A DNA stretch of 64,000 nt from CBDHEY01 sp965262305 (GTDB lineage Bacteria; Pseudomonadota; Gammaproteobacteria; Pseudomonadales; Cellvibrionaceae). The position numbers and the translations under genes are program-made. A model generated the notes under the pieces. It was not told where the DNA came from and searched no databases. It saw only the letters and a list, made by a program, of their open reading frames with translations. Below are positions 50,822 through 60,080 of this stretch, piece after piece; within the stretch, counting starts at the first letter, position 1, and every line of letters starts with the position of its first letter. The DNA lies in contig CBDHEY010000004.1 in NCBI GenBank assembly GCA_965262305.1, positions 434,001-498,000 of the forward strand. The letters run 5' to 3'.

Positions 50822-52213
50822 TCAATTTGGATATTTCTGTTTTAGACTTTTCCAATGGGAAACTTGATTTTCCCTTCCTAATTCAATGGTGATTTCTTCC
50901 CATTGCTTTGCGGCGTATTGAAGTGATTCCTCTGCCGTTAAGAAACCTTCGTATACCGATACGATTGCCTCTTGTAATGCTTGTATATATAGTCCTTGCC
51001 CGGGAATATAAAAATCGGGAATAGCGTTTTGCATTGTCGTTTTGTGAGCCGATAAAAATGAAGGAGTGTAGGTAGCAATAATTTCAGGGTCTTCATAATG
51101 TTCAATTCGAAAAGGGTCGAAAAAGCCGTTTTCTCTTACAGCAAGTAACGAGTTTTCCGGTAGTGTCGCAAAAAGTGTAAACAAGTATGCAATTTCTGGG
51201 TGTTTCGATTGCTTAGCAACCACATAATTCCAGCCCCAATTGAAATAAGCGACTTCAGGCGTTGGCGCATGAACGATATCCCCTTTTATCTTTGATGCGT
51301 CGCTATTTAAAAATTTTTGTGTTCCACCCCATCCAATGTTTGCATAGCAATTTCCCTTGGCATATTCTCGCCAATTTTCAAATAAGCCATTAGTGCGAAC
51401 AGAAGAATGCTGATATTTTGAAGCCTCAATTAAATCATTAAGGGCGGATATACCCTGTTCGCTAGCAATCTGGGGTTTAGCATTGTCATCCATTGGAAAT
51501 CCGCCCTTGGCGTGAAAGCGAATCCACCACTCCCAAACCATATAACGAGGTATACGGAACATACAGCCACCGAACATATCGTTTTTAGGGCGATGAAAGA
51601 ACTTCATCTGATCGTCTAACTCTTTCCAAGTTTTGGGAATTTTAAGATGGTAACCAAATTGATCTTTGAAATTCCGCTGTTCTCGGTCACTTTCGAGCAA
51701 TGATTTCTTATAAAACATGACATAGGTATCTCCATCGGTTTGATACCCATACTTGTTACCATTATAACTATCGCCCAAACTATATAGCGATGGAGCATAA
51801 TCGATCTTGGCTTCATGTTTTCTTGCAAATATAGAAATATCTAGAATGGCGCCTAAATCTGCGAGATTGGGTATGCCAAAAGTGGCCGGTAAAGCAACGT
51901 CGAAATCCGCGATGTTCTGTGCTGCACTCAGCAACATTTTAGTATTAATGTCGTCTACAGTCACTTGTTGGAAAGAGACGTCGACTTTGGTTGCGCTTAT
52001 AAATTTCTTGCTAACGGCGCTTATATTAGGTAATGAACCTTCTGGGTATAGAACTATGAGAGAAACCTGTTTTCCATTAGTTAGGTCTTTTACTACCGAA
52101 GTAATGTAATTTGAAGATTCGCTCCCGTAGGTCGTTTGCGTAGTACTGACATTAAGCATAAAGTAGATCAATAGCATGCTAATATTTAGTAGCAAGTGCT
52201 TGAATTGTCGCAT
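50822..52213 (-). CDS. Extracellular solute-binding protein (family 1, orphan)
   Basis: A 463-residue periplasmic binding protein of the sugar-type family 1. The signal peptide runs to about residue 28. Landmarks are ADFDVALPATFGIPNLADLG, GYQTDGDTYVMFYKKSLL and KTWKELDDQMKFF, with several aromatic residues (WEWWIRFHAKGG) suited to sugar stacking. No ABC permease or ATPase is adjacent. It diverges from a histidine kinase gene with about 60 bp between starts, suggesting that it presents a ligand to that kinase rather than feeding a transporter. Confidence 0.9.
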   Translation of the reverse strand: MRQFKHLLLNISMLLIYFMLNVSTTQTTYGSESSNYITSVVKDLTNGKQVSLIVLYPEGSLPNISAVSKKFISATKVDVSFQQVTVDDINTKMLLSAAQNIADFDVALPATFGIPNLADLGAILDISIFARKHEAKIDYAPSLYSLGDSYNGNKYGYQTDGDTYVMFYKKSLLESDREQRNFKDQFGYHLKIPKTWKELDDQMKFFHRPKNDMFGGCMFRIPRYMVWEWWIRFHAKGGFPMDDNAKPQIASEQGISALNDLIEASKYQHSSVRTNGLFENWREYAKGNCYANIGWGGTQKFLNSDASKIKGDIVHAPTPEVAYFNWGWNYVVAKQSKHPEIAYLFTLFATLPENSLLAVRENGFFDPFRIEHYEDPEIIATYTPSFLSAHKTTMQNAIPDFYIPGQGLYIQALQEAIVSVYEGFLTAEESLQYAAKQWEEITIELGRENQVSHWKSLKQKYPN

Positions 52214-52270
52214 AAGCTATTCCTTATATTTCAGAGTAATCTTTTTTATAATAGTAATTAAACTAAATCG
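52214..52270. promoter_or_regulatory. Short divergent promoter, SBP / kinase
   Basis: Only 57 bp lie between the two start regions. The AT-rich sequence must drive both transcripts, implying shared control. Confidence 0.4.
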
Positions 52271-54169
52271 TTGTTTAATATGGATATAGTAAGGCATATA
52301 AGAACAAATATATCCAGTAGCCTTCTTTATGCGTTTTGTAGCGTAGTAGTTTTTTCTGTCTTGTCTTTAGTACTGACCATGAATGCATTAAGGGTCACTA
52401 AGGACGCACAAAATAGCTTGACGGAAAAAACCTTACCACTGTTAAACAAAACTCAGTCGTTTTCAAAATCTATTTTCGATTATTTGAATTTACTTGACGA
52501 GATAATTAAAGAAAGGAACATAAGCCAAACCGAGTATTCGCTAGAGAATGTTCTTGAATATGAAGAAGAACTAAAATCTAATCTTCAGGAGCTTTTGGGG
52601 TTCACCATTCACCAAAAACCACTTTTTGAAATCAAAAAATTGTTAGATGATATATTTATTAGTTCGGAAAAAATTTGGTATTTTTCGGTTATATCACGAA
52701 AAGAGCAATTAGAAAAGAATATTAAAGGAACAGATAGAATAAGAAAACTTCTCAAAGACATTAGAGGAACTATTTTAAAACATAAAGTTAACGAAAATAC
52801 TCAAAAAAAACAGCAAGACGAAAAATTATCGAAGATACAAGAATCTCTGATTAAAATCGATTCTGCTATGAGTCAATACAATACCCAGTTTATTTTTTCT
52901 GACTTGCAATACTTGAAAACACGTTACATAAACGCAGTTCGGGAAATAAGTAACCAAGTTATAAATATACAAAATAGAAAATTGAAGAAAAAAATCGCAT
53001 TCTATACGGCGAATCTCTTAGATGAGTCTACAACAAAAACAGGGTTTTTTAATCTTGCGAATTTGCTTATAAAAAATAAAGAAATTATTGAAGAATTACG
53101 CATTGAAAATAAAAAAAGGGAAAAAGAGATAAATGAGTTACTAGGTAGTATACTGGAAACCGCGAGTATAAACGCTGAATACGAGTTAAAGGGGTTCGAT
53201 GAGCTTGTACAAAAAAATATCAAAATCGTTGTTGCATGTTTATCTTTTATATTTGTTTTAGCATTTGCAATTTTTTATTTTTATATTATTCCATATATAA
53301 CACGTAGATTGATTAGGTTAACCAAAGACACACAGTCAATTGCATCTGGTAATTACGATATTGATATCGATATACGAGGAAATGATGAAATTACTCAGGT
53401 TGCCAAAGCGCTTAATTTATTCCGAATGTCATTAATTGAAAAACAAAAGATAGAAAAAGATAGGGAAGAGTTGATCAATAGGCTCACCTCGTCAAATGAA
53501 CAACTAGAGCGATTTGCTTTTATATGCTCTCATGATTTACAAGAGCCATTGAGAATGGTGCGTAGTTTTTCTGAAAAATTAGAGAATCATTTCAGAGACC
53601 ACTTAAAAGACGACGAAAAAGGCCAAAAATATTTTAATTTTGTTTCGGATGGTGCAATACGATCTCAGGCACTTATAAGTGATATTTTAGAGTATTCCAG
53701 AATTGATAATGATGCAAAAAAACTAGAAAAAATTGATTTGTTTGAACTAATATCTGGCATTAAAAAGACAATGAGAGTCTCTTTTGACGAATCTAACGCT
53801 GTTCTCATATATGATGAACTTCCCGTGATTAGAGGGAATAAAACACAGTTAGTGCAACTTTTTCAAAATCTTATAAATAATGCAATTAAATATCGAAAAA
53901 AAGACTGCGTTCCTAAAATTGACATTACTTGTGAATCACAAAATCTCCACTGGAAATTCATTGTTCGTGATAATGGGATTGGTATCGAAAAACGCCATTC
54001 AAAGAAAGTTTTTGAAGTATTCAAAAGATTGCATCATAAGGGTGATTATCCAGGTACAGGTATTGGTTTAGCTATTTGTAAAAAAATTGTAGAACGACAT
54101 GGTGGGAAAATTTGGCTAGAATCAGAGTATGGTCAATATTCAGCTTTCTATTTTACGATTTTAAAATAA
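52271..54169 (+). CDS. Membrane sensor histidine kinase
   Basis: About 630 residues. A membrane segment (about 19-37) is followed by a 280-residue coiled-coil-rich periplasmic region, a second segment (about 318-342), HAMP, and a kinase core with phosphoacceptor His421 in FICSHDLQEPLRMVRSFSEK. The ATPase boxes are LFQNLINNAIKYRKK, VRDNGIGIEK and GTGIGLAICKKIVERHGG. The H box is of the phytochrome-related type that pairs with Rcp1-like regulators, which fits the next gene. A TTG at 52271 and an in-frame ATG at 52280 both give a valid start; the ATG is more likely. The ligand is probably brought by the adjacent binding protein. Confidence 0.93.
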   Translation: MFNMDIVRHIRTNISSSLLYAFCSVVVFSVLSLVLTMNALRVTKDAQNSLTEKTLPLLNKTQSFSKSIFDYLNLLDEIIKERNISQTEYSLENVLEYEEELKSNLQELLGFTIHQKPLFEIKKLLDDIFISSEKIWYFSVISRKEQLEKNIKGTDRIRKLLKDIRGTILKHKVNENTQKKQQDEKLSKIQESLIKIDSAMSQYNTQFIFSDLQYLKTRYINAVREISNQVINIQNRKLKKKIAFYTANLLDESTTKTGFFNLANLLIKNKEIIEELRIENKKREKEINELLGSILETASINAEYELKGFDELVQKNIKIVVACLSFIFVLAFAIFYFYIIPYITRRLIRLTKDTQSIASGNYDIDIDIRGNDEITQVAKALNLFRMSLIEKQKIEKDREELINRLTSSNEQLERFAFICSHDLQEPLRMVRSFSEKLENHFRDHLKDDEKGQKYFNFVSDGAIRSQALISDILEYSRIDNDAKKLEKIDLFELISGIKKTMRVSFDESNAVLIYDELPVIRGNKTQLVQLFQNLINNAIKYRKKDCVPKIDITCESQNLHWKFIVRDNGIGIEKRHSKKVFEVFKRLHHKGDYPGTGIGLAICKKIVERHGGKIWLESEYGQYSAFYFTILK

Positions 54170-54187
54170 ACCCTTTAGAGATTAACA

Positions 54188-54631
54188 ATGAGTAAAGAAA
54201 TAAAATTAGCAGAAATTTTGTTAGTAGAAGACAATGAAGGCGATATAGAATTGACTCGAGAAGCATTTGAAGAAGCGCGCTTTCGAAATAACTTACATAT
54301 TGCTAAGGATGGAGATGAAGCTTTAGATTTTTTATATAGAAGAAATGGTAACGAGAACGCGGCAATACCAGATATAATATTATTAGATTTAAATTTGCCT
54401 AAAACGGATGGGCGGGAAGTTCTTGAACATATAAAAAATCATTCTGAATTGAAGCGCATTCCGACAATTGTGCTGACTAGCTCACAAGCTGATACAGATG
54501 TAATTGAGAGCTATAATTTGCACGCGAACTGTTACATTGTTAAACCTGTTGACGCGACAAAGTTTATGAATGTAGTACAAAGCGTTGAAAACTTCTGGAT
54601 TGATATCGTTTGCTTACCTTCTGATATCTAG
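54188..54631 (+). CDS. Single-domain response regulator (Rcp1-like)
   Basis: A 147-residue receiver without an output domain. The acidic pair is in LLVEDNEGDIELTREAFEEA, the phosphoacceptor Asp67 in IILLDLNLPKTDGREVL, and the conserved Thr/Lys in TIVLTSSQ and YIVKPVDA. This sequence pattern is typical of Rcp1-like regulators that partner phytochrome-type kinases. It begins 18 bp after the kinase stop, so the two are co-transcribed. The output must be another protein, not identifiable here. Confidence 0.95.
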   Translation: MSKEIKLAEILLVEDNEGDIELTREAFEEARFRNNLHIAKDGDEALDFLYRRNGNENAAIPDIILLDLNLPKTDGREVLEHIKNHSELKRIPTIVLTSSQADTDVIESYNLHANCYIVKPVDATKFMNVVQSVENFWIDIVCLPSDI

Positions 54632-54728
54632 GTTTTCGATGTTTCGATAAGATTAAATCATCTATAGATTATATAAGTGTCCAATCTTTGTTTTTAGTAA
54701 AAATTAAGCGGCAGTTCTAGTTTTTCGA

Positions 54729-57700
54729 CTATTCTGAACCACTTTTCATTGGGGTTTTTTCTTCTTTTTGCTCATTATCTCCGGGTTTAGGTGCTTGGCT
54801 CCAAAACTTATTACTTTCAAAAATTACTTCGAGAGAAAGTATGCAATGATCTGGCGCAATTGCAAATTGTTCCCAACATAGATTTCTAGGTTGATGCCCT
54901 TTTAATGCAATGAAGTTTTTTTGTATGCCATCGGATAAATGATGATCTTTAGTGGAAAACTCCTTAGCGATAAATGTAGAAGAGAATAGGTTTGGTCGAT
55001 TGCCATTTCGTTTAATAAAAAATTGATTGCTAAGGTTTTCTTGCCGTTTTTCTATTGTATAGTGATAATGATTTAGTGGTGATGACTGACTGTTGGTTTT
55101 TTGGGAAATATAACGACCAATGGCTGGATTGAAATATCGCTCACCATTATAGATTAAACCCGATTCGGTATCATAATATTGGCCATTTCCTCTTAGATTA
55201 TTTTCGATTTCTCCAACAGATTCTTTAGCGCGCTTACCATAACTAGTATGTTCGAACTTCCAAACTAGCTCACCGTTATTATTCGTGATCTCTTTTACTT
55301 GTTGATTTACATCTAAGTGATAATGATAGATGGTATCGTCCATAAAAATGGCCGAGGGTTTAAAACTTTGTGGTTCATAGATAAACGTTTTTTTTAACGC
55401 ATTTCTTGATTCTTGTATGAGTAGATTGTCAGCCCATAAAAAACGCGTCGCACCAAATGCATCTTTCTTTTCCACTCGTCTTCCAATGGGGTCATAAGTG
55501 TATTCGGTAACTTGATTGTTACGAGTAATCTTTATCAGCTGATTTTGCAGGTTGTATTCGTAGCGAGTGACGCCTGATGGCTTGATACCGTTTCTTTCTT
55601 CAATCACATTACCGCGAGTGTCGAACGTATAGGTTCTATTTCCTTGAATAACTAGACGTCCGCCAATACACTTTCCCGGAAAGCCTTTTTGTTGACTAAT
55701 TAAATTTCCGGTCGTATCGAATTCATAGCTTTCGTTAATAAATGGTGGTTTTGAAACCGCGTTTTCTGAACTTTTGTCGATATGGTCTGATCCTATAAGC
55801 CGATCAAGCGTGTCGTATTGAAATAGGGTTTCGCTAGAGTTGTCTTTTATTTTACAAAGTTTGTTTCTGGCATCATATGTAAAAAAACGAAGTATCGGGC
55901 CTTTTTGGAATTTTTCTTGGTTGAAACTACTTTGTTTGATTAACCTACCTTGATGATCAAATCGAAATTGCGACATAAGATCGCCTTGATGTTGCTCTCG
56001 AATATTACCGAAAGCGTCTCGTTCGACGTGAGTGGTAGTTCGTCTATTATGTTGAATATCTGTATAGCGATCGTTTTGGTCGAATCGATAGTCAATTCGT
56101 TGACCGTCAGGAAGCATTAGCCCGCTCCGAATTCCTGGCCAAATATTATAAAAAGTAATTGATTGCTCACTGGCTTTAATAAGCTTCATTTGATCGCTTA
56201 TTTTACATTGACGTTCTCGGGTAATATTACCAAGACAATTATATTCAAAATTTAAATAATCGTTTGCGCCATAAGCTTCTGTGAGTCTATTCATCTCATC
56301 ATATTTATAACGGAATTTGATAGGTTCAACAGATTCGTCTTTTAGATGCTTGCATATCTTTGCAATGGGGCGGCCAATTTCGTCGTATTGGAAGCGTGTA
56401 AGGAAAGTACCAGCATCTAAGTGTTTTATTAGATTGCCAGCTTTGTCGTATGCGTACTGTTGTTCTCGACCATCAAAACCTCGCTCTCTTTTAATTCGGC
56501 CATCCCCTGTATACGAAAAACGCATCGATTCTTTATTCTCGTTAATGACACCTATTAAATTTAATTCAGAATCATAATGAAATTGAATGGTGCTGCCTTT
56601 GGGTGAAACTCGTTGTGCCAATTTACCAAATTTATAATAGATAAACTTATAGTCTTGATTAAACGAATTTGTATATTGGGTAATCTGGTTCGTGGCATTG
56701 TAGAGGTATTGGTGAATGTTACCATCTGCTGTAGTCAGTGATTTTATGGTACCACTGACATTGTATTCAACAAGGGTTTTTGCTCCATTGCTCTTACCGT
56801 TGATGTAAGTGGTTTGTGAGCTCAATTGTCCCCAAGGATTATAGGTAAACACTTGTTTAAAGCCAGAATGATCTTGGATTTCAATAAGATCTCCTTGGCT
56901 CGACCAAGCATATCGAGTTTCCCGCCCGTTTGGATCTGTTTTAGATTCGATCAGACCGTTATCGTAATAGGTATAAGAAATGACCTGATTATAGGGGTCT
57001 ATTTCGCTGATCAATTCGCCTTTATCATTGTATTTTCTGCGCCAATAAGTTCGGTCTTTTTCGACAATTTGGGTCAATTGATTAGCGAAAAAATTTAATA
57101 TCAGCTCTTGGCCTAGTGCATCACGAATGCCCGCGGGTAACCATAAATCATCATAGAAATACTGTGTGGTATGCCCAAGTGGATTGGTATAAGTGTGTTT
57201 TTTACCGTTTTGATAGTTATACCAATGAACGCCGCCGCCGCTATCGGTTTTTTCAACGAGTTGACCTTGCTCATTAAAGTGATAGATGCGCGAATAACTT
57301 CGGCTATCTGTAGCTTTATTGCATAAAGACGAAAGATCCCATAAAAACACGTATCGTTTTTTATCGTCGTCACCCCAACAACTCACGCAATTTGAATTAG
57401 CATTAATTCCATTCCATTTATAGTGTATGGCATAGCCATTGGCTAGCGTTCGAGTTTCCATAAGGTGATTTAGGTATTTGTATTGCTCAATCGCACCTTG
57501 TGCATTTTTATGCGCAATTAAATAGTCTTGATCGTTGTAATGGTAGGTGACTAATGTTCGACTGAGTTCTTGATGATCATTATTTTGAGTTATATTTTGA
57601 ATTCGTCCGCTATTATCGCGAACCAAGGTTATCGATCGTCCCCAGTTACCAACAATTCGGCTCAATCGATTGTGTTTGTCGTAGTAAAAATTGATTGCGT

Positions 57701-58499
57701 AGCCAGACTCCTCTTTTGGTGCTCTTAAATTTTTATTTTCTGGCGTAAATGAGGCGTGTTGAATTTGAGAAAGTTGGAATGTAGAGGCATTTGACGCAGA
57801 TTGGGTAAATAACTTGTTTTCTTGCCCTTCAGTTCGCACTAGAAATTGGCCATAGGATAGTCGACGTAGCTTAATTCCCTCAGGTACAAAAGCAGTTTCT
57901 TCTCCTATTTCTGGAAGGTCGAATGTAATCAATCTTGTTTCTGAATCTTGCAAATACGCGTATTCGTCATCTAGATGAATTGATTCATTTCCAGAGTAGC
58001 TCCAACCGATACCCAGACCAAAATTATTTCCATTGGAACTGCGGTATATTCGGTAAAACTCAAAAGAGATGGGTCCTTGTAAGCATGTCTCCATTACTTT
58101 AAAAAATACTTCGCCGTTTATCATACTGATGTCATAGCCTTCGATAGGCGTATTTTCGAGCGATTGATTATTTTTTAATTCTCTTACTTGATAGTTTTGT
58201 TGTTCTGTAGATGTGCTTTTATTTTCAATTTTCCGTTGTTGAAAAACAAAGACTTGCATGTATATTAAATCAGCAAGTTCTGCTTGAATGGCTTCGTCGC
58301 TAAGTGCAGTTTCTTCTTGGTAAGGAACGATAGTTTTCCAAATTGCTTTCCAAGATCCTGGATAAATTGGTGTTGCGTGTTTTAAGGTAGTGTGAATGTC
58401 TTCTCGACTTTGATTTAACTCGACTTGAAGTGTTGTACTAGGGTCGCGGGCAGTTATTTCAAGTGACGTATCGTCCTTGGTTTTAATGATAACTTCCAT
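54729..58499 (-). CDS. RHS/YD-repeat protein with short unknown C-terminus
   Basis: A 1256-residue protein. The N-terminal part (about 120-270) includes ISMINGEVFFKVMETCLQGP, similar to the DUF6531-type entry of RHS shells. Then come many YD repeats such as YDEIGRPIAKI and YDKAGNLIKHLDAG. The RHS-associated core near residue 1130 is GQYYDTESGLIYNGERYFNP. The usual DPxGxxGG self-cleavage motif after it is degenerate (RYISQKTNSQSSPLNHYHYT). About 95 residues follow with no toxin family recognised and Lys/Glu-rich ends. No immunity gene, VgrG, PAAR or signal peptide is visible. It may be an inactive or atypical polymorphic-toxin shell. Confidence 0.9.
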   Translation of the reverse strand: MEVIIKTKDDTSLEITARDPSTTLQVELNQSREDIHTTLKHATPIYPGSWKAIWKTIVPYQEETALSDEAIQAELADLIYMQVFVFQQRKIENKSTSTEQQNYQVRELKNNQSLENTPIEGYDISMINGEVFFKVMETCLQGPISFEFYRIYRSSNGNNFGLGIGWSYSGNESIHLDDEYAYLQDSETRLITFDLPEIGEETAFVPEGIKLRRLSYGQFLVRTEGQENKLFTQSASNASTFQLSQIQHASFTPENKNLRAPKEESGYAINFYYDKHNRLSRIVGNWGRSITLVRDNSGRIQNITQNNDHQELSRTLVTYHYNDQDYLIAHKNAQGAIEQYKYLNHLMETRTLANGYAIHYKWNGINANSNCVSCWGDDDKKRYVFLWDLSSLCNKATDSRSYSRIYHFNEQGQLVEKTDSGGGVHWYNYQNGKKHTYTNPLGHTTQYFYDDLWLPAGIRDALGQELILNFFANQLTQIVEKDRTYWRRKYNDKGELISEIDPYNQVISYTYYDNGLIESKTDPNGRETRYAWSSQGDLIEIQDHSGFKQVFTYNPWGQLSSQTTYINGKSNGAKTLVEYNVSGTIKSLTTADGNIHQYLYNATNQITQYTNSFNQDYKFIYYKFGKLAQRVSPKGSTIQFHYDSELNLIGVINENKESMRFSYTGDGRIKRERGFDGREQQYAYDKAGNLIKHLDAGTFLTRFQYDEIGRPIAKICKHLKDESVEPIKFRYKYDEMNRLTEAYGANDYLNFEYNCLGNITRERQCKISDQMKLIKASEQSITFYNIWPGIRSGLMLPDGQRIDYRFDQNDRYTDIQHNRRTTTHVERDAFGNIREQHQGDLMSQFRFDHQGRLIKQSSFNQEKFQKGPILRFFTYDARNKLCKIKDNSSETLFQYDTLDRLIGSDHIDKSSENAVSKPPFINESYEFDTTGNLISQQKGFPGKCIGGRLVIQGNRTYTFDTRGNVIEERNGIKPSGVTRYEYNLQNQLIKITRNNQVTEYTYDPIGRRVEKKDAFGATRFLWADNLLIQESRNALKKTFIYEPQSFKPSAIFMDDTIYHYHLDVNQQVKEITNNNGELVWKFEHTSYGKRAKESVGEIENNLRGNGQYYDTESGLIYNGERYFNPAIGRYISQKTNSQSSPLNHYHYTIEKRQENLSNQFFIKRNGNRPNLFSSTFIAKEFSTKDHHLSDGIQKNFIALKGHQPRNLCWEQFAIAPDHCILSLEVIFESNKFWSQAPKPGDNEQKEEKTPMKSGSE

Positions 58500-58693
58500 G
58501 TTTTCACCGAAAAGTGTTAATTATTCACAAGCTGTGAGGAATTTAATATTAAACTTAGTATCTCACACTATTCCATGAGTTATAAAAGAATACAAAATAA
58601 ATGATTAAAAATTTTGTGAAAGATGTCGCGAATTTTTGCATTTAGAACCAAATTTAAGCTTGTATAAAACAGCACAATTCGAGGATATTCAGA
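58500..58693. promoter_or_regulatory. Divergent promoter region RHS/SIMPL
   Basis: 194 bp of AT-rich sequence between divergent genes. It must contain both promoters. I saw no regulator box. Confidence 0.35.
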
Positions 58694-59410
58694 ATGCCAA
58701 ATTTAAGATTACTATATATTTTACTAGTATGTTTAGGGCTTATTTCAAACGCACAGGCTGATCTTATAAAGTCTATATCAGTTGTAGGTGTTTCAGAAAT
58801 TGAAGTTGATCCAGATACTGCTGAAATATCTGTACAAATTGAAAGAATAAGTGAAGCGAGCAAAGACAGTCGCGCGCAAGTCTTACAGAGCATTACTGCG
58901 TTAGTGACGGGTTTAAAAAAAATAGGCGTTAATCGGTCGCAAATTAGACAGTCGCAAATACATCAGGGTAAAAAAACCCGTTGGGATCAAGGAAAACAAG
59001 TCACAGTCGGGTATTTTTCTACCGTTAAGCTTTATATTGAGACAAAAGACCTTGAAAAACTTGTAGATGTATATGATGTACTTGCAAAGCAAAACGAACT
59101 GCGTGTTCTTAATACCTATTTTCGAAATTCTGAAGAACAAAAAATTGCTGACGAGCAGGCTAAGTTAGCTCTTCTAAATGCTAAAAAACGCGCAACTATG
59201 ATTTTGTCAGCTGACAATCAGAAATTAGGTGATTTAATCCAGGTTTCAGAAATCGGCGCAACAGCGCCTATTCCTTCGCCACATCTAGAAAAGTTTCGCG
59301 TAGAGTCAGCTTCGCTAAATGGTGGGGGCGGAGATGTGAGCGCAGTCGAGTTTTCAAAAATCTTGATTAAGTCTTCTTTAAACGTCAGTTACGAAATTGC
59401 CAATGAGTAA
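58694..59410 (+). CDS. SIMPL-domain (DUF541) periplasmic protein
   Basis: A 238-residue protein with a signal peptide (LLYILLVCLGLISNAQA) and a SIMPL/DUF541 domain: SVVGVSEIEVDPDTAEISVQ at the start of the mature protein, GYFSTVKLYIETKDLEKL in the middle, and DEQAKLALLNAKKRATMI. Family members such as E. coli YggE are linked to oxidative-stress tolerance, but their mechanism is unclear. It is monocistronic and divergent from the RHS gene. Confidence 0.92.
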   Translation: MPNLRLLYILLVCLGLISNAQADLIKSISVVGVSEIEVDPDTAEISVQIERISEASKDSRAQVLQSITALVTGLKKIGVNRSQIRQSQIHQGKKTRWDQGKQVTVGYFSTVKLYIETKDLEKLVDVYDVLAKQNELRVLNTYFRNSEEQKIADEQAKLALLNAKKRATMILSADNQKLGDLIQVSEIGATAPIPSPHLEKFRVESASLNGGGGDVSAVEFSKILIKSSLNVSYEIANE

Positions 59411-59540
59411 AAATAAGTTCGGAAATTTAGCGTTTTATATTTGATTGCCTTATTGGGTAATGGTTTTCACCGCCCAACAAAAATCGTACGCCTCTCTACC
59501 AAAGTTCGGAATTGCATTTTTGTGAATTGATTCAAGTTAT

Positions 59541-59576
59541 TTCGCGTATGTTGACACTAGATACTACATATGCGAA
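59541..59576. repeat. Inverted repeat (10-bp arms)
   Basis: TTCGCGTATG and CATATGCGAA are complementary except at one position, separated by 16 bp that include TTGACA. It is suited to a dimeric regulator or an operator over a -35 element. Confidence 0.45.
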
Positions 59577-59595
59577 AAAAAGAACCAGATAAAAG

Positions 59596-59655
59596 CGAAC
59601 AATTTTTAAAGTTAACATAGCAAAAACCCTCCGTATGCAATGTTCGTTTTTTTTT
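59596..59655 (+). terminator. Possible intrinsic terminator with long loop
   Basis: CGAACA (59596-59601) can pair with TGTTCG (59641-59646), followed directly by nine Ts. The 39-base loop is long for a classic terminator. It could end the SIMPL transcript or an unseen small RNA. Confidence 0.4.
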
Positions 59656-60080
59656 AATGTGTTTCAAATACATAAAAGTCGAACAATAAAATTGAGCTGA
59701 AAATTAATTTGAATCTCAAGTTTTTCTGTGTTTTAAAGAAGCCTCGACAAAGTGCGAGCGTTTTCTAGAAAAACGCTGATTAAGGCGATTTGGCATTAAC
59801 GGAATGTCAATAAATCTTAGGCTGAGTCACATTTTTGGCACGAGCTGCGTGTTTCCATCTCATTCTTGAGAGAAGGACCTAACTCTAGTTATATAAAAAT
59901 AAGAATAATGGCACCCAAAAGATACATCTTGTATTCATATGAAAGGTGATTAGCAGTAACTATTGCTTAGTTTCTTCGCTATTTAGATTCTTATTTGAGA
60001 TATATAGCATTTGAGCGCAAAGCAGGCCAGATCGCGTCACTTCTAATGCAAGATCGTATAAAACAAGAATAGAGGGTGTT

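Larger units (their letters stand above)
59411..60080. other. 670-bp gap with inverted repeats
   Basis: No supportable protein gene. It holds a near-perfect inverted repeat, TTCGCGTATG (59541-59550) and CATATGCGAA (59567-59576), and a T9 run (59647-59655) preceded by TGTTCG, which can pair with CGAACA at 59596-59601. It must also hold the protease promoter at its right end. A small RNA is possible but unproven. Confidence 0.45.

Noticed and set aside
59836..59850. Sigma-54-like TGGCAC element upstream of the protease
   Set aside because: The GC element is two bases too close to the GG element for a functional -24/-12 promoter.
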